From CAXMST01 sp963700785 (GTDB lineage: Bacteria; Actinomycetota; Thermoleophilia; Solirubrobacterales; 70-9): a DNA stretch of 24,342 bases. This document shows, one piece after another, positions 14,444-21,356 of this stretch. Numbering within the stretch: the first letter of the stretch is position 1; each line of letters starts with the position of its first letter. The DNA lies in assembly GCA_963700785.1 (NCBI GenBank), contig CAVOYZ010000027.1, forward strand, positions 1 through 24,342, written 5' to 3'. The notes beneath the pieces are model-generated. The model saw only the letters and a list, made by a program, of their open reading frames with translations. It searched no databases and was not told the origin of the DNA. Position numbers and translations under genes: made by a program.

Positions 14444-14759
14444 GCCGCAGCAGCCTGCGAGCGGCCCCGGCTCGGCGGCCGAGGACGCTGCCGAGGCGTG
14501 GCGGGCGCTGCGCGACGGTCTCGGCGCCGCCGCCTCCGCCAGCGGCCACCAGGGCGAGACGCAGTGCGTCGAGCTCTGTCCGATCTGCCGCACAGCCGAC
14601 CTGCTCCGCGCCAGCGGCCCGCCGGAGCTGCGCGAGCAGATCACGGAGTTCCAGCGTGAGGCGCTGACGACGCTGCGGACGCTGCTCGACCACTACATCG
14701 AGCGGCTCGACCGGACGCCGCCGGCGCCGACCGCGGTCGAGGAGATCCCGATCGACTGA
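14436..14759 (+). CDS. Small CPxC-motif protein coupled to the Get3-like ATPase
   Basis: I do not recognise a named family. The 107-residue protein has an Ala-rich helical start (EDAAEAWRALRDGLGAAAS), then ECxxCPxC-like cysteines in TQCVELCPICRTADLL (Cys44, Cys48, Cys51), then a helical part (PPELREQITEFQREALTTLRTLLDHYIERL). The cysteines could hold zinc or react with a partner. The GTG start overlaps the last codons of the ATPase gene by 8 bases, so the two proteins are likely made together and may interact. The tail is Pro-rich. Confidence 0.75.
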   Translation: MPEPQQPASGPGSAAEDAAEAWRALRDGLGAAASASGHQGETQCVELCPICRTADLLRASGPPELREQITEFQREALTTLRTLLDHYIERLDRTPPAPTAVEEIPID

Positions 14760-14795
14760 CGGCGGGCCCGCCCGCCGACGGGGTCCCGATCCCCG
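14760..14795 (+). terminator. Tandem GC hairpins after the Get3/CPxC operon
   Basis: CGGCGGGC and GCCCGCCG (14760-14777) form a perfect inverted repeat right after the stop codon. CGGGG...CCCCG (14779-14795) forms a second, weaker one. There is no T run. A terminator role is inferred from position. Confidence 0.45.
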
Positions 14796-14827
14796 CTGAC
14801 CGCCGCCCCGGTGGGTAGCTTTGCCGC

Positions 14828-14875
14828 GTGGCAGAGCCGCACAACTCAGGCCCCGGGGGCTCACGTGCCGGCTGA
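14828..14875 (+). CDS. Possible leaderless 15-residue upstream ORF overlapping the MscS start
   Basis: TAGCTT (14816-14821) and 6 nt lead into GTG 14828, which opens VAEPHNSGPGGSRAG and stops at 14873-14875, past the candidate MscS start at 14865. It could be a coupled leader ORF. It could also be the true N-terminus of the channel, split by one extra G in the GGGGG run at 14855-14859: removing one G joins it in frame as GAHVPAEPILAAD. Confidence 0.3.
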   Translation: MAEPHNSGPGGSRAG

Positions 14876-15818
14876 GCCGATCCTCGCCGCCGACACCCTT
14901 GCGGACGTCGGCGACTGGGCCCTTGGAACACCGCTGCGCATCGCGCTGATCCTGCTCGGCGCCTTCGTGATCGCCCGGCTCGTGCGGCGGACGATCGCCG
15001 CGACCGTGCGGCGCGCCGGGGACAACGCCGTGCGGCGGCGGATGCAGGCCGCGATCGAGTTCACCCCCGCTCTGCGGGAGGACGAGGAGGCGGCGGCCCG
15101 GTCGGGCCCGCGGACCGAGGCGATCAGCTCGGTCCTGCAGAGCGCGGCGACCTTCGCCATCTACCTGGTCGCGGTCTTCCTGGCCCTCGGCGAGCTCGGG
15201 GTCGATCTCGCGCCGCTGCTGGCCGGTGCCGGTGTCGCCGGGCTGGCGATCGGCTTCGGGGCCCAGAGCCTGGTCAGGGACTTCTTCACCGGCATCTTCA
15301 TCCTGCTCGAGGACCAGTTCGCGGTCGGTGACATCGTCGACCTCGGCGAGGCGACCGGCGTCGTCGAGAACGTCAGCCTGCGCACGACCCGGCTGCGGGC
15401 AGTCGACGGTGTCGTCTGGTACGTGCCGAACGGCGAGATCCTCCGGGTCGGCAACATGTCCCAGCACTGGTCGCGAGCGCTGCTCGACATCGAGGTCGCC
15501 TACGACACCGACCTGACCGCCGCCAAGGAGCTGCTCCGCCGGATCGCGAGCGAGTACGCGGCGGAGGACCCGGACGTGCTCGGCGAGCCCGAGGTCTGGG
15601 GAGTCGAGGCGCTCGCCGCGAGCTCGGTGGTGATCCGCCTGGTCGTCAAGACGAGACCCTCCGAGCAGTGGCGGGTCAGCCGCGAGCTGCGCGAGCGGAT
15701 CAAGGTCGGCTTCGACGCCGCCGGCATCGAGATCCCGTTCCCGCAGCAGACGGTCTGGGCGCGCTCCCCGGAACAGCCCTCGCCGCCCGCCGCCGGCGCC
15801 GCCCCCGACCCGGCCTGA
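14865..15818 (+). CDS. Mechanosensitive ion channel, MscS family
   Basis: MscS channels open under membrane tension and release solutes during osmotic downshift. The ~317-residue protein has a first TM helix (LRIALILLGAFVIARLV), a charged loop, TM2 (ATFAIYLVAVFLALGEL), and the pore helix LLAGAGVAGLAIGFGAQSLVRDFFTGIFILLEDQFAVGD. The cytoplasmic beta domain (GVVENVSLRTTRLRAVDGVVWYVPNGEI) and the alpha/beta C-terminal domain follow, with a Pro/Ala tail. The start is uncertain: GTG 14865 is used here, GTG 14811 is in frame upstream, and GTG 14828 is possible with an indel. The gene converges on the Nudix gene with only 4 bp between stops. Confidence 0.9.
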   Translation: MPAEPILAADTLADVGDWALGTPLRIALILLGAFVIARLVRRTIAATVRRAGDNAVRRRMQAAIEFTPALREDEEAAARSGPRTEAISSVLQSAATFAIYLVAVFLALGELGVDLAPLLAGAGVAGLAIGFGAQSLVRDFFTGIFILLEDQFAVGDIVDLGEATGVVENVSLRTTRLRAVDGVVWYVPNGEILRVGNMSQHWSRALLDIEVAYDTDLTAAKELLRRIASEYAAEDPDVLGEPEVWGVEALAASSVVIRLVVKTRPSEQWRVSRELRERIKVGFDAAGIEIPFPQQTVWARSPEQPSPPAAGAAPDPA

Positions 15819-15822
15819 CCCT

Positions 15823-16254
15823 TCACTCTGCGATCAGGGCCGCCAGCAGGCGCCGGTCGTGCTCGTAGCTGACCAGCTCGGCGGCCTCGGGGAGGCTCAG
15901 CCAGCGCAGCTCATCGACCTCGTCATTGGGCTCGAACCGGCCGCCGGCGCCGAGTGGCTCCATCAGAAACCAGCGGACGAGCTTCTTGCGGCCCTTCTGG
16001 TCGCGGTAGGAGCTCGGCTCGAGCTCGCGACCGAGCCGGCATCTGACCCCGGTCTCCTCCTCGACCTCGCGCAGCGCCGCCTCCTCGAAGCCCTCCCCCG
16101 GATCGAGCTTCCCCTTCGGCAGCGACCAGTCGTCGTAGCGGGGCCGGTGGACCACCGCGACCAGCGGCGGGTCGCCGTCGCGGACCACGACGCCCCCCGC
16201 AGCCTCGACCCGCTTGCCGCCACTCCCCTTCGGGCTCCTCTTTCCCGCTGCCAC
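15823..16254 (-). CDS. Nudix hydrolase
   Basis: Nudix enzymes hydrolyse nucleoside diphosphates linked to another group, needing Mg2+. The 143-residue protein has a complete Nudix box at residues 48-70, GKLDPGEGFEEAALREVEEETGV (GX5EX7REVXEEXGV). It is preceded by AAGGVVVRDGDPPLVAVVHRPRYDDWSLPKG and followed by the RWFLMEPLG and VDELRWLSLPEA strands. The short single-domain layout with a Lys/Arg-rich N-terminus (AAGKRSPKGSGGKR) resembles MutT/diadenosine-polyphosphate-type members. Actinobacterial MutT1 has an extra phosphatase domain that is absent here. The GTG start lies 8 bp after the stop of the DUF389 gene, so the two are probably one operon. The substrate is not known. Confidence 0.9.
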   Translation of the reverse strand: MAAGKRSPKGSGGKRVEAAGGVVVRDGDPPLVAVVHRPRYDDWSLPKGKLDPGEGFEEAALREVEEETGVRCRLGRELEPSSYRDQKGRKKLVRWFLMEPLGAGGRFEPNDEVDELRWLSLPEAAELVSYEHDRRLLAALIAE

Positions 16255-16262
16255 TGTTTCGC

Positions 16263-17327
16263 TCAGGGCCCCGCCGTGACCCGGGTGGTCTCGACCGGCG
16301 TCCAGCGGACGTCGAGGGTGATCTCCTCCTCCAGCTCGCGGGCGAGGTCTGCGGCGAGCGGCTCCGCGCTCGGGGGCGGGTCGGGCCCGAAGACCTCGAT
16401 CAGGATCTCAGCGGTGCCCTCGAGCTCGACCTCGCCGAGGGTCAGTCCCGATCCATCGAGCCAGCGCTTGGCGTAGATCTCGGCGTCGCCGAGGTCCCGC
16501 GAGTCGTGGAAGCTCCGGCGGGTGTGCTCGACCAGCGGCACCGCGACCAGGATCGCGGCGCTGAGGGCCGTGGCAAGCCCGAGCTTGACCCGGCGTGAGA
16601 AGCCGCCCTCGGTCGGGTGGGCGCCGACCCCGAGCAGCAGCATCACCACCGAGGCGGCGAGGATGATCCCGGCCAGGTTCGTCAGGTAGAGCAGCAGCGC
16701 CCCGCCGGCCAGCGACGACTCGCCCGCCTCCAGGGTCATCCCGACGGTGGTCAGCGGCGGCACCAGGGCGACCGCGATCGCGACGCCGGGCAGGGCCGAT
16801 ACGGCCTCGCGGCGAACGAGGATGTAGGCGCCGGCGGCACCGGCAACGACGGCGACCGCGAGGTCGAGCAGCTGGGGATCGGTGCGGGCGAGCAGCTGCT
16901 CGGAGGCGAGCGTCGTCCGTAGCGGATCGGGCAGCAGGTAGGAGACGACGACGGCGACAGCGATGCCGCCGATCGTCGCTCCGAGCAGGATCAGAAAGGC
17001 GTTCAGCTGCCGGCGCGGCTGGCCGAGCACGAGCGACGTGGCGAGGGCGAGGATCGGCGTCGTCAGCGGCGAGATCAGCATCGCCCCGATCACCACCGGC
17101 CCGGAGTCGCTGGCGAGCCCGAAGAGCGCGATCAGGATCGCCATCGAGAGCAGCAGCGCGAACCGGGTCAGGAACGGAACCAGGTCGGGGCCCTCGTAGA
17201 AGAGCTGGCTGAGCACGTCGCGGCGCTGCTCGTCAGTGACGCTCCGGCGCTCCGAGTACCACCACGGGCCGCGCAGCGTTCCCCGCCGCGACCCCCGATC
17301 CGCCTGGTCGGACTCCTCTTCGGCCAT
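16263..17327 (-). CDS. DUF389 family multi-pass membrane protein
   Basis: The 354-residue protein has a charged N-terminus, then about six or seven TM helices with the two family hallmarks GPVVIGAMLISPLTTPILALATSLVLG (~80-106) and LPGVAIAVALVPPLTTVGMTL (~180-200). The related halves suggest an internal repeat. A soluble C-terminal domain (~275-354) contains an alternating strand/helix pattern (GEVELEGTAEILIEVFG, ARELEEEITLDVRW). The function of DUF389 proteins is unknown; transport has been suggested. It starts at ATG 17327, only 31 bp from the start of the divergent GNAT gene, and is followed closely by the Nudix gene. Confidence 0.88.
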   Translation of the reverse strand: MAEEESDQADRGSRRGTLRGPWWYSERRSVTDEQRRDVLSQLFYEGPDLVPFLTRFALLLSMAILIALFGLASDSGPVVIGAMLISPLTTPILALATSLVLGQPRRQLNAFLILLGATIGGIAVAVVVSYLLPDPLRTTLASEQLLARTDPQLLDLAVAVVAGAAGAYILVRREAVSALPGVAIAVALVPPLTTVGMTLEAGESSLAGGALLLYLTNLAGIILAASVVMLLLGVGAHPTEGGFSRRVKLGLATALSAAILVAVPLVEHTRRSFHDSRDLGDAEIYAKRWLDGSGLTLGEVELEGTAEILIEVFGPDPPPSAEPLAADLARELEEEITLDVRWTPVETTRVTAGP

Positions 17328-17346
17328 CTCGGGCCCAATCGTGACC

Positions 17347-17352
17347 GATAAT
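17347..17352 (+). promoter_or_regulatory. -10 hexamer GATAAT 6 nt before a GTG start
   Basis: GATAAT matches the -10 consensus at five of six positions, with 6 nt to GTG 17359. This favours a leaderless GNAT mRNA starting there rather than at GTG 17341, which would then be upstream of the transcript start. Confidence 0.4.
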
Positions 17353-17358
17353 CCGGTC

Positions 17359-17835
17359 GTGACCGCTGATCCGGAGCTGAGCGTTGCGCGGGCGCGGGCC
17401 GACGAGGAGCCGGGCGCCTCGCTGCTCGCCTCGATGAGCGCCGAGATCGACGGCCTCTACGCGGAGCTGCCCGGCAGCCTCGACTCGATCCCGGCGACGG
17501 CCGAGCAGATGTCCGGGCCCGACGGCAGCTTCCTGGTGATCTCGGCCGGGGCCGAGCCGGTCGCCTGCGGGGGCCTCAAGCGCCTCGACGCCGAGACCGC
17601 CGAGATCAAGCGGATGTACGTCGCCGGCGGCAGGCGCGGCCGCGGCGTCGGCAGGCGCCTGCTGGCCGAGCTCGAGTCCGAGTGTCGCCGGCTCGGCTAC
17701 CGGCGGATCCGCCTCGACACGGGCTCCGATCAGCCCGCGGCCCGGGCCCTGTACGAGTCCGCCGGCTACCGGCGGATAGCCGACTACAACGGAAATCCGC
17801 TCGCCGCCTTCTGGTTCGAGAAGGAGCTGGCCTGA
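17359..17835 (+). CDS. GNAT family N-acetyltransferase
   Basis: This protein would transfer an acetyl group from acetyl-CoA to an amine. The ~158-residue protein has the GNAT core: PVACGGLKRLDAETAEIKRMYVAGGRRGRGVGRRLLAELESECRRLG, with the acetyl-CoA loop RRGRGVG. Then come RRIRLDTGSDQPAARALYESAGYRRIADYNGNPLAAFWFEKEL, the usual last two strands and helix. The substrate is unknown. GTG 17341 is an in-frame alternative start six codons upstream; I prefer 17359 because of the GATAAT hexamer. It is divergent from DUF389 and converges on the deaminase gene. Confidence 0.9.
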   Translation: MTADPELSVARARADEEPGASLLASMSAEIDGLYAELPGSLDSIPATAEQMSGPDGSFLVISAGAEPVACGGLKRLDAETAEIKRMYVAGGRRGRGVGRRLLAELESECRRLGYRRIRLDTGSDQPAARALYESAGYRRIADYNGNPLAAFWFEKELA

Positions 17836-17842
17836 CCGCGCC

Positions 17843-19114
17843 TCAGACGGGGTCGTGGAGGCCGAGCCGGTCGACCCGCTCGCGAACCCGGGCGACGATC
17901 TCCGCGATGTCATCGCCGACCAGCCGGCCGCCCCGCATCAGCACCCGGCCGGCGACGACCGTCGTATCGATCACCGTCGGGTCGGCCGCGTAGGCGAGCC
18001 CGGCGTCGAGCGCGCCGACCGCGAGCGCCGGGGTATCGAGCTTGACCAGCAGGAAGTCGGCCGGGCCGCCGACCCGCGGTGCTCCCGCCGCCGCCAGCAG
18101 CGGCGCCCTGATCCCGCGGGCGATCTCGAGCGCCTCGGCTGCGCTGACCGCCGCGGTGTCGACAGCGCGCTGCTTCTGGACGAGCGCGAACTGCTTCACC
18201 TCGGCAAGCGGATCGAGCGCGTTGTTGGAGCCGGCGCCGTCGGTCCCCAGCGCCACGGGGATGCCCGCCGCCCGCGCCGCCGGGTAGTCGAAGCTCGCGC
18301 CGACGGCGAGTTTCATGTTCGCGTTCGGGTTGGCGGCGATGCTCGCCCCCGAGGCTGCGATCAGCTCGCGCTCGCCCTGGTCGAGCCAGACGCCGTGCGC
18401 GAGCAGCGTGCGCGGTCCGAGGACGCCGAGGTCGCTGAGGTACTCGGCCGGACGGACACCCCTGCTGCGCAGGCATTCATCGACCTCGGCCTCGGTCTCC
18501 GAGAGGTGGATCTGGATCGGGATCCCCTCGGCTCTGGAGAGCTCACCGAGCCAGCGCAGCGAGGGCTCGGAGACCGTGTAGATCGCATGCGGAGCCAGCG
18601 CCGCGCTGACCAACTCGCCGGCGCCGGCCAGCTCGGCGAGCCCGGCCGCGGCGTCCTCGCGCAGCTTTGCGGTTGACGTCGGGTCCGCACCGTCGATCAA
18701 CGGCGCCCCGATCGTCGCCCGCAGCCCCGCCTCCTCGACCGCTCGGGCCGTGGCGCCGGGCTGCCAGTACATGTCCCAGAAGGCGACCGTCCCGCAGCGG
18801 ATCATCTCCGCGCAGGCGAGCCGGGCGCCCCAGTAGACGTCCTCGGCGTTGAGCCGGGCCTCCGCCGGCCAGATGTAGCGCTCGAGCCACTCCATCAACG
18901 GCAGATCGTCCGCGTAGCCGCGGAACAGGGTCATCGCCGCGTGGGTGTGCGCGTTGACGAAGCCCGGGACGATCGCCAGCGAGGCGCCGTCGATCCGCTC
19001 GTCGCCCTCGTGGCCGCCGACACCGGGGCCGAGCTCGGCGATCACCCCCGCCTCGACCCGCAGCCCGACCGTGACTCCGTCGAGCGTCGCGGAGTCGACG
19101 AACAGCCCGCCCAT
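17843..19114 (-). CDS. mtaD: Amidohydrolase, 5-methylthioadenosine/S-adenosylhomocysteine deaminase type
   Basis: This enzyme would deaminate 5'-methylthioadenosine (MTA) or SAH to the inosine form, releasing ammonia. The 423-residue protein has the metal site HTH (His56/His58 in FVNAHTHAAMTLFRGYADDLPLMEWL), IQIHLSETEAEVDECLRSRGVRPAEYL, LLAHGVWLD and the Asp of GTDGAGSNNALDPLAEVK. These are the motifs of the TrzN/MtaD/SsnA-type deaminases. The ATG overlaps the stop of the phosphorylase gene upstream (TGATG), so the two are translationally coupled. The pairing supports MTA as substrate over guanine or other purines; this is inference. Reading upstream of 19114 is an antisense-like overlap and was rejected. 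Confidence 0.88.
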   Translation of the reverse strand: MGGLFVDSATLDGVTVGLRVEAGVIAELGPGVGGHEGDERIDGASLAIVPGFVNAHTHAAMTLFRGYADDLPLMEWLERYIWPAEARLNAEDVYWGARLACAEMIRCGTVAFWDMYWQPGATARAVEEAGLRATIGAPLIDGADPTSTAKLREDAAAGLAELAGAGELVSAALAPHAIYTVSEPSLRWLGELSRAEGIPIQIHLSETEAEVDECLRSRGVRPAEYLSDLGVLGPRTLLAHGVWLDQGERELIAASGASIAANPNANMKLAVGASFDYPAARAAGIPVALGTDGAGSNNALDPLAEVKQFALVQKQRAVDTAAVSAAEALEIARGIRAPLLAAAGAPRVGGPADFLLVKLDTPALAVGALDAGLAYAADPTVIDTTVVAGRVLMRGGRLVGDDIAEIVARVRERVDRLGLHDPV

Positions 19115-19827
19115 CAACCACCGCCGCCAAGCTCGGCGGCGATCGGCTCGAGCCCGCCGATCAGCTTCGCCCGGTTGGTCGCCTTGCCGGCCTCGAAGTC
19201 CTCGACCGCCAGCGGCGCGCCACCGACTCCGTTGGCGAGATTGTCGACCACGCAGATCGCCGCGTAGGAGATCCCGAGCTCGCCCGCCAGCACGCACTCT
19301 GACGCGATCGTCATCCCGACCACATCCGCGTGGGCGGCGATCAGGCGGATCTCCGCCGGGGTCTCGAACCGCGGCCCGACCGTCTGCCAGTAGACGCCGC
19401 CGTCGCGGAGCTCGACATCAGAGCGGCGGCGCCAGCACGCCATCACCCGTTCGCGCCAGTTGCCGTCGAAGGCCGGCACGCGCTCCCCGGCGCGCCCGCC
19501 CGAGAACGAGGCCCCGGGAGCCAGGGCGATGAAGTCGTCGGGACAGAGAAACGTCCCGACGCCGAGCTCGGTCCGCAGGCCGCCGACCGAGCCGATCGCG
19601 AGGATCCGGTCGCAGTCGAGCAGGCGGAGCGCCTCGAGGTTCGCGCGGTGATCGATCTCGGCAGCGGTCCGGTACTCGTCGTAGCCGTGCCGCTGCAGCA
19701 GCAGGTGGGACGGCCCGGCGAGGACCGTGACCGCGCCGCGCTCGGTCTCGACGACCCGTCGCTCGAGGCCGGCGCCCGGCTCGTTCCCGAGGATCGAGTG
19801 CCCTCCGACCACTGCGAGCCGGCCCAT
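19114..19827 (-). CDS. Purine nucleoside phosphorylase family protein, MTA/MTI phosphorylase-like
   Basis: The 237-residue protein belongs to the trimeric PNP/MTAP family. Motifs are MGRLAVVGGHSILG, LAGPSHLLLQRHG (phosphate site H-x-x-x-x-H-G region), AIGSVGGLRTELGVGTFLCPDDFIAL, GVYWQTVGPRFETPAEIRLI and DVVGMTIASECVLAGELGISYAAICVVDNLANG. At the base-recognition site human MTAP has two Asp (TDYD); here the stretch is VDNLANG, with one Asp kept, so 6-oxo purines may be accepted. The next gene, coupled by TGATG, is an MTA deaminase. An MTA to methylthioinosine to hypoxanthine route is therefore plausible, with MTI as this enzyme's substrate (inference). It lacks the first ~10 residues of some MTAPs. 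Confidence 0.82.
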   Translation of the reverse strand: MGRLAVVGGHSILGNEPGAGLERRVVETERGAVTVLAGPSHLLLQRHGYDEYRTAAEIDHRANLEALRLLDCDRILAIGSVGGLRTELGVGTFLCPDDFIALAPGASFSGGRAGERVPAFDGNWRERVMACWRRRSDVELRDGGVYWQTVGPRFETPAEIRLIAAHADVVGMTIASECVLAGELGISYAAICVVDNLANGVGGAPLAVEDFEAGKATNRAKLIGGLEPIAAELGGGG

Positions 19828-19880
19828 CAGCGCTCGCCGCTCCCGCCTCCGGAGGCCTCGATTTCGACAGCGCCGGGCAC
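19827..19880 (-). CDS. Possible leaderless 17-residue upstream ORF coupled to the phosphorylase
   Basis: On the minus strand TAGGAT (19887-19892) and 6 nt lead to a GTG at 19880. It opens VPGAVEIEASGGGSGER and ends with a TGA that shares its A with the ATG of the phosphorylase gene. This leaderless geometry and the exact stop/start overlap suggest translation enters through the small ORF. It could otherwise be a shifted N-terminal extension. Confidence 0.4.
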   Translation of the reverse strand: MPGAVEIEASGGGSGER

Positions 19881-19886
19881 GAGCCG

Positions 19887-19892
19887 ATCCTA
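19887..19892 (-). promoter_or_regulatory. -10 hexamer TAGGAT for the phosphorylase-deaminase operon
   Basis: TAGGAT on the minus strand lies 6 nt before a GTG codon, in the 118-bp gap between the NYN gene and the phosphorylase gene. No clear -35 is seen. Confidence 0.4.
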
Positions 19893-19903
19893 CATCGCGC
19901 CCC

Positions 19904-19918
19904 GCCGCCCGAGGCGGC
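19904..19918 (-). terminator. Short hairpin after the NYN-domain gene
   Basis: GCCGCC, loop CGA, and GGCGGC form a perfect 6-bp GC stem 28 nt past the stop of the NYN gene and just upstream of the next promoter. There is no T run, so the support is only positional. Confidence 0.3.
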
Positions 19919-19945
19919 AACGGGGAGGCGGCTGCCGCCGGTGGC

Positions 19946-20371
19946 TCAGGGCAGCCGCTCGCGCAGGAACGCTCCGGCCCCGACGCTGGCGCCGCCCGCT
20001 GCCTTGACCGAGGCGGCCAGCCGTCGGTCGCTGGAGACGACGAGTACGGCGCCGGCACGCTCGGCAGCGCGAACCCGCCTCGCGATCTCGCGGTCGGCGG
20101 CGTCGGCTCCGCCCCCCGCGAACGCAACCTCGACCGAGCTGGGCGCGCTGCTGAGCACGCGCTCGTGCGGCCCGCCGTCGAAGACGACCTCGATCCGCAG
20201 GCCCGGCTCCCGCTCGGCGAGGCCGGCGAGCCGGTCGACCAGCCGGGCCATCGCCCGCGGCCGATCACGCCACCAGCCGTCGGGCCGGGAGCCGAGGGCG
20301 TTGAAGCCGTCGACGATCAACCGCTCGTAGCCCTCGGCCCGAAGCGCGCCCGGGGCCTCGTCGCCTCCCAC
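19946..20371 (-). CDS. NYN domain protein, YacP-like putative RNase
   Basis: NYN proteins have a PIN-like nuclease fold; YacP/Rae1-type members cut mRNA or rRNA. The 141-residue product has YERLIVDGFNALGSR (Asp21, Asn24), IEVVFDGGPHERV, GADAADREIARRVRAAERAG and AVLVVSSDRRLAASVKAAGG, which supply the expected acidic residues. I chose GTG 20371: a GGGAGG lies 7-12 nt before it in the end of carH, and it begins 4 bp after the carH stop. The frame continues upstream only as an out-of-frame reading of carH. The close spacing implies cotranscription with carH. Confidence 0.85.
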   Translation of the reverse strand: MGGDEAPGALRAEGYERLIVDGFNALGSRPDGWWRDRPRAMARLVDRLAGLAEREPGLRIEVVFDGGPHERVLSSAPSSVEVAFAGGGADAADREIARRVRAAERAGAVLVVSSDRRLAASVKAAGGASVGAGAFLRERLP

Positions 20372-20375
20372 CCGC

Positions 20376-21257
20376 TCAGCCTCCCGCCGCCAGATCGTCG
20401 GCCGCCGTGACCAGGTCTCCGGGCAGATACCGAGCTCCGAGCCGCTCCGCGAGCGCAGGGTCGGCGGCGCCACCGGCGATCGCCACCGGCACTCCAACGC
20501 TGAGCTCGGTGTCGAGCCCGGCGGCGGTCGCAGGGTCGGTGATCGCGAGCACGACGATCTCCGGGTCGAGGCGCTCAGCCGCCCCACGGAGAGTCTCGGC
20601 CGGCGTGTCCGCTCCGAGGAAGGCGACCCGCCAGCCACGCTCCCGCAGCAGCAACCCGAACGCGGCCAGGGCGAGATCGTGCTCCTCGCCGGCCGGGCAG
20701 GCGAGCAGCGCGAGCGGGCCGTCGCCCGAGCCCCAGCCGCGGGCGAGGGGCATGACCCGGCCGCGGATCAGGTGACTGGCGAAGTGCTCCTGGCCGATCG
20801 TGACCTTCCGATCGACCCAGAGCTCGCCCATCCGCCGGACCACCGGGAGGATCAGCTCGGTGAGCAGCGCCTCGACACCGTAGGCGGCGATCGCGCGATC
20901 GATCGTCGCGTGCGCCCCCGCCTCGTCGTAGTCGATCAGCTGCTCGAGCAGCCGCGCCCGCAGGGTTTCGCTGTCGACGGCCTGCTGGGGAGCCTGACCG
21001 TTTGCGTCCGAGCCCCCTGCCCGGTCGTCTGCGAGCACGCGGCTCGCGGCCTCGGCCGGCGCGATCCCACGCGTGATCAGCTCCACCATCTGCTTGATCC
21101 GTTGCTCGTCGCGTTCGCCGTAGAGGCGATAGCCCGCCTCGGTGCGGGTCGGCGTGACGATCCCGTAGCGACGCTCCCAGGCGCGCAGGGTCGCGGGCGG
21201 GATGCCGGCCCGGCGGGCGAGCTCGCCGATCCTCAGGACCGGGGCGTCGGGGGGCAC
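20376..21257 (-). CDS. carH: CarH-type MerR regulator with B12-binding photoreceptor domain
   Basis: CarH proteins bind adenosylcobalamin in the dark, form tetramers on DNA and repress; light breaks the Co-C bond and releases them. The 293-residue protein has the MerR helix-turn-helix and wing (LRIGELARRAGIPPATLRAWERRYGIVTPTRTEAGYRLYGERDEQRI, ~8-54), a linker, a four-helix cap (~97-170) and a Rossmann-type B12 domain (~180-290). The light-sensing W-x9-EH motif is intact (Trp147, Glu157, His158), and His193 in GEEHDLAL fits the lower cobalt ligand. GADTP after it also matches. The start is GTG 21257, with AGGAGG 8 nt before it. It is divergent from the operon at 21357, and tandem repeats lie between. 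The NYN gene follows. Confidence 0.92.
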   Translation of the reverse strand: MPPDAPVLRIGELARRAGIPPATLRAWERRYGIVTPTRTEAGYRLYGERDEQRIKQMVELITRGIAPAEAASRVLADDRAGGSDANGQAPQQAVDSETLRARLLEQLIDYDEAGAHATIDRAIAAYGVEALLTELILPVVRRMGELWVDRKVTIGQEHFASHLIRGRVMPLARGWGSGDGPLALLACPAGEEHDLALAAFGLLLRERGWRVAFLGADTPAETLRGAAERLDPEIVVLAITDPATAAGLDTELSVGVPVAIAGGAADPALAERLGARYLPGDLVTAADDLAAGG

Positions 21258-21279
21258 TTCGTTCGACCTCCTAACAAAG

Positions 21280-21312
21280 CATCTACGAACATTGGACAAA
21301 CCCTAGATTATC
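21280..21312. promoter_or_regulatory. Three tandem 11-bp repeats, putative CarH operator
   Basis: CATCTACGAAC (21280-21290), ATTGGACAAAC (21291-21301) and CCTAGATTATC (21302-21312) follow each other without gaps. They share T at position 3, A at 6, A at 9 and C at 11. The published Thermus CarH operator consists of 11-bp direct repeats of nnTnTACAnnn. The first two repeats each miss it by one base; the third is weaker. They cover the -35 of the plus promoter and the -10 of the minus promoter. Confidence 0.55.
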
Positions 21313-21321
21313 TGGTACGGT
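21292..21321 (+). promoter_or_regulatory. Promoter of the membrane-protein/SDR operon
   Basis: TTGGAC (21292-21297) and TACGGT (21316-21321) are 18 bp apart. Transcription would start near 21328, about 28 nt before ATG 21357. The -35 is inside the tandem repeats, so CarH binding would block it. Confidence 0.5.
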
Positions 21322-21333
21322 GCTATCGGTCAA
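21305..21333 (-). promoter_or_regulatory. Promoter of carH
   Basis: On the minus strand TTGACC (21333-21328), a 17-bp spacer and TAATCT (21310-21305) form a near-consensus sigma70-type promoter. It overlaps the plus-strand promoter, and its -10 falls in the third tandem repeat, which predicts autoregulation by CarH. Confidence 0.6.
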
Positions 21334-21356
21334 GTCCTAAAGAAAGCGAGATCACG

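Noticed and set aside
12992..14644. Minus-strand extension of the antiporter to about 930 codons
   Set aside because: The added part is antisense to the Get3 gene and has no membrane segments or motif. The antiporter family starts near MNGRRAAAGL.
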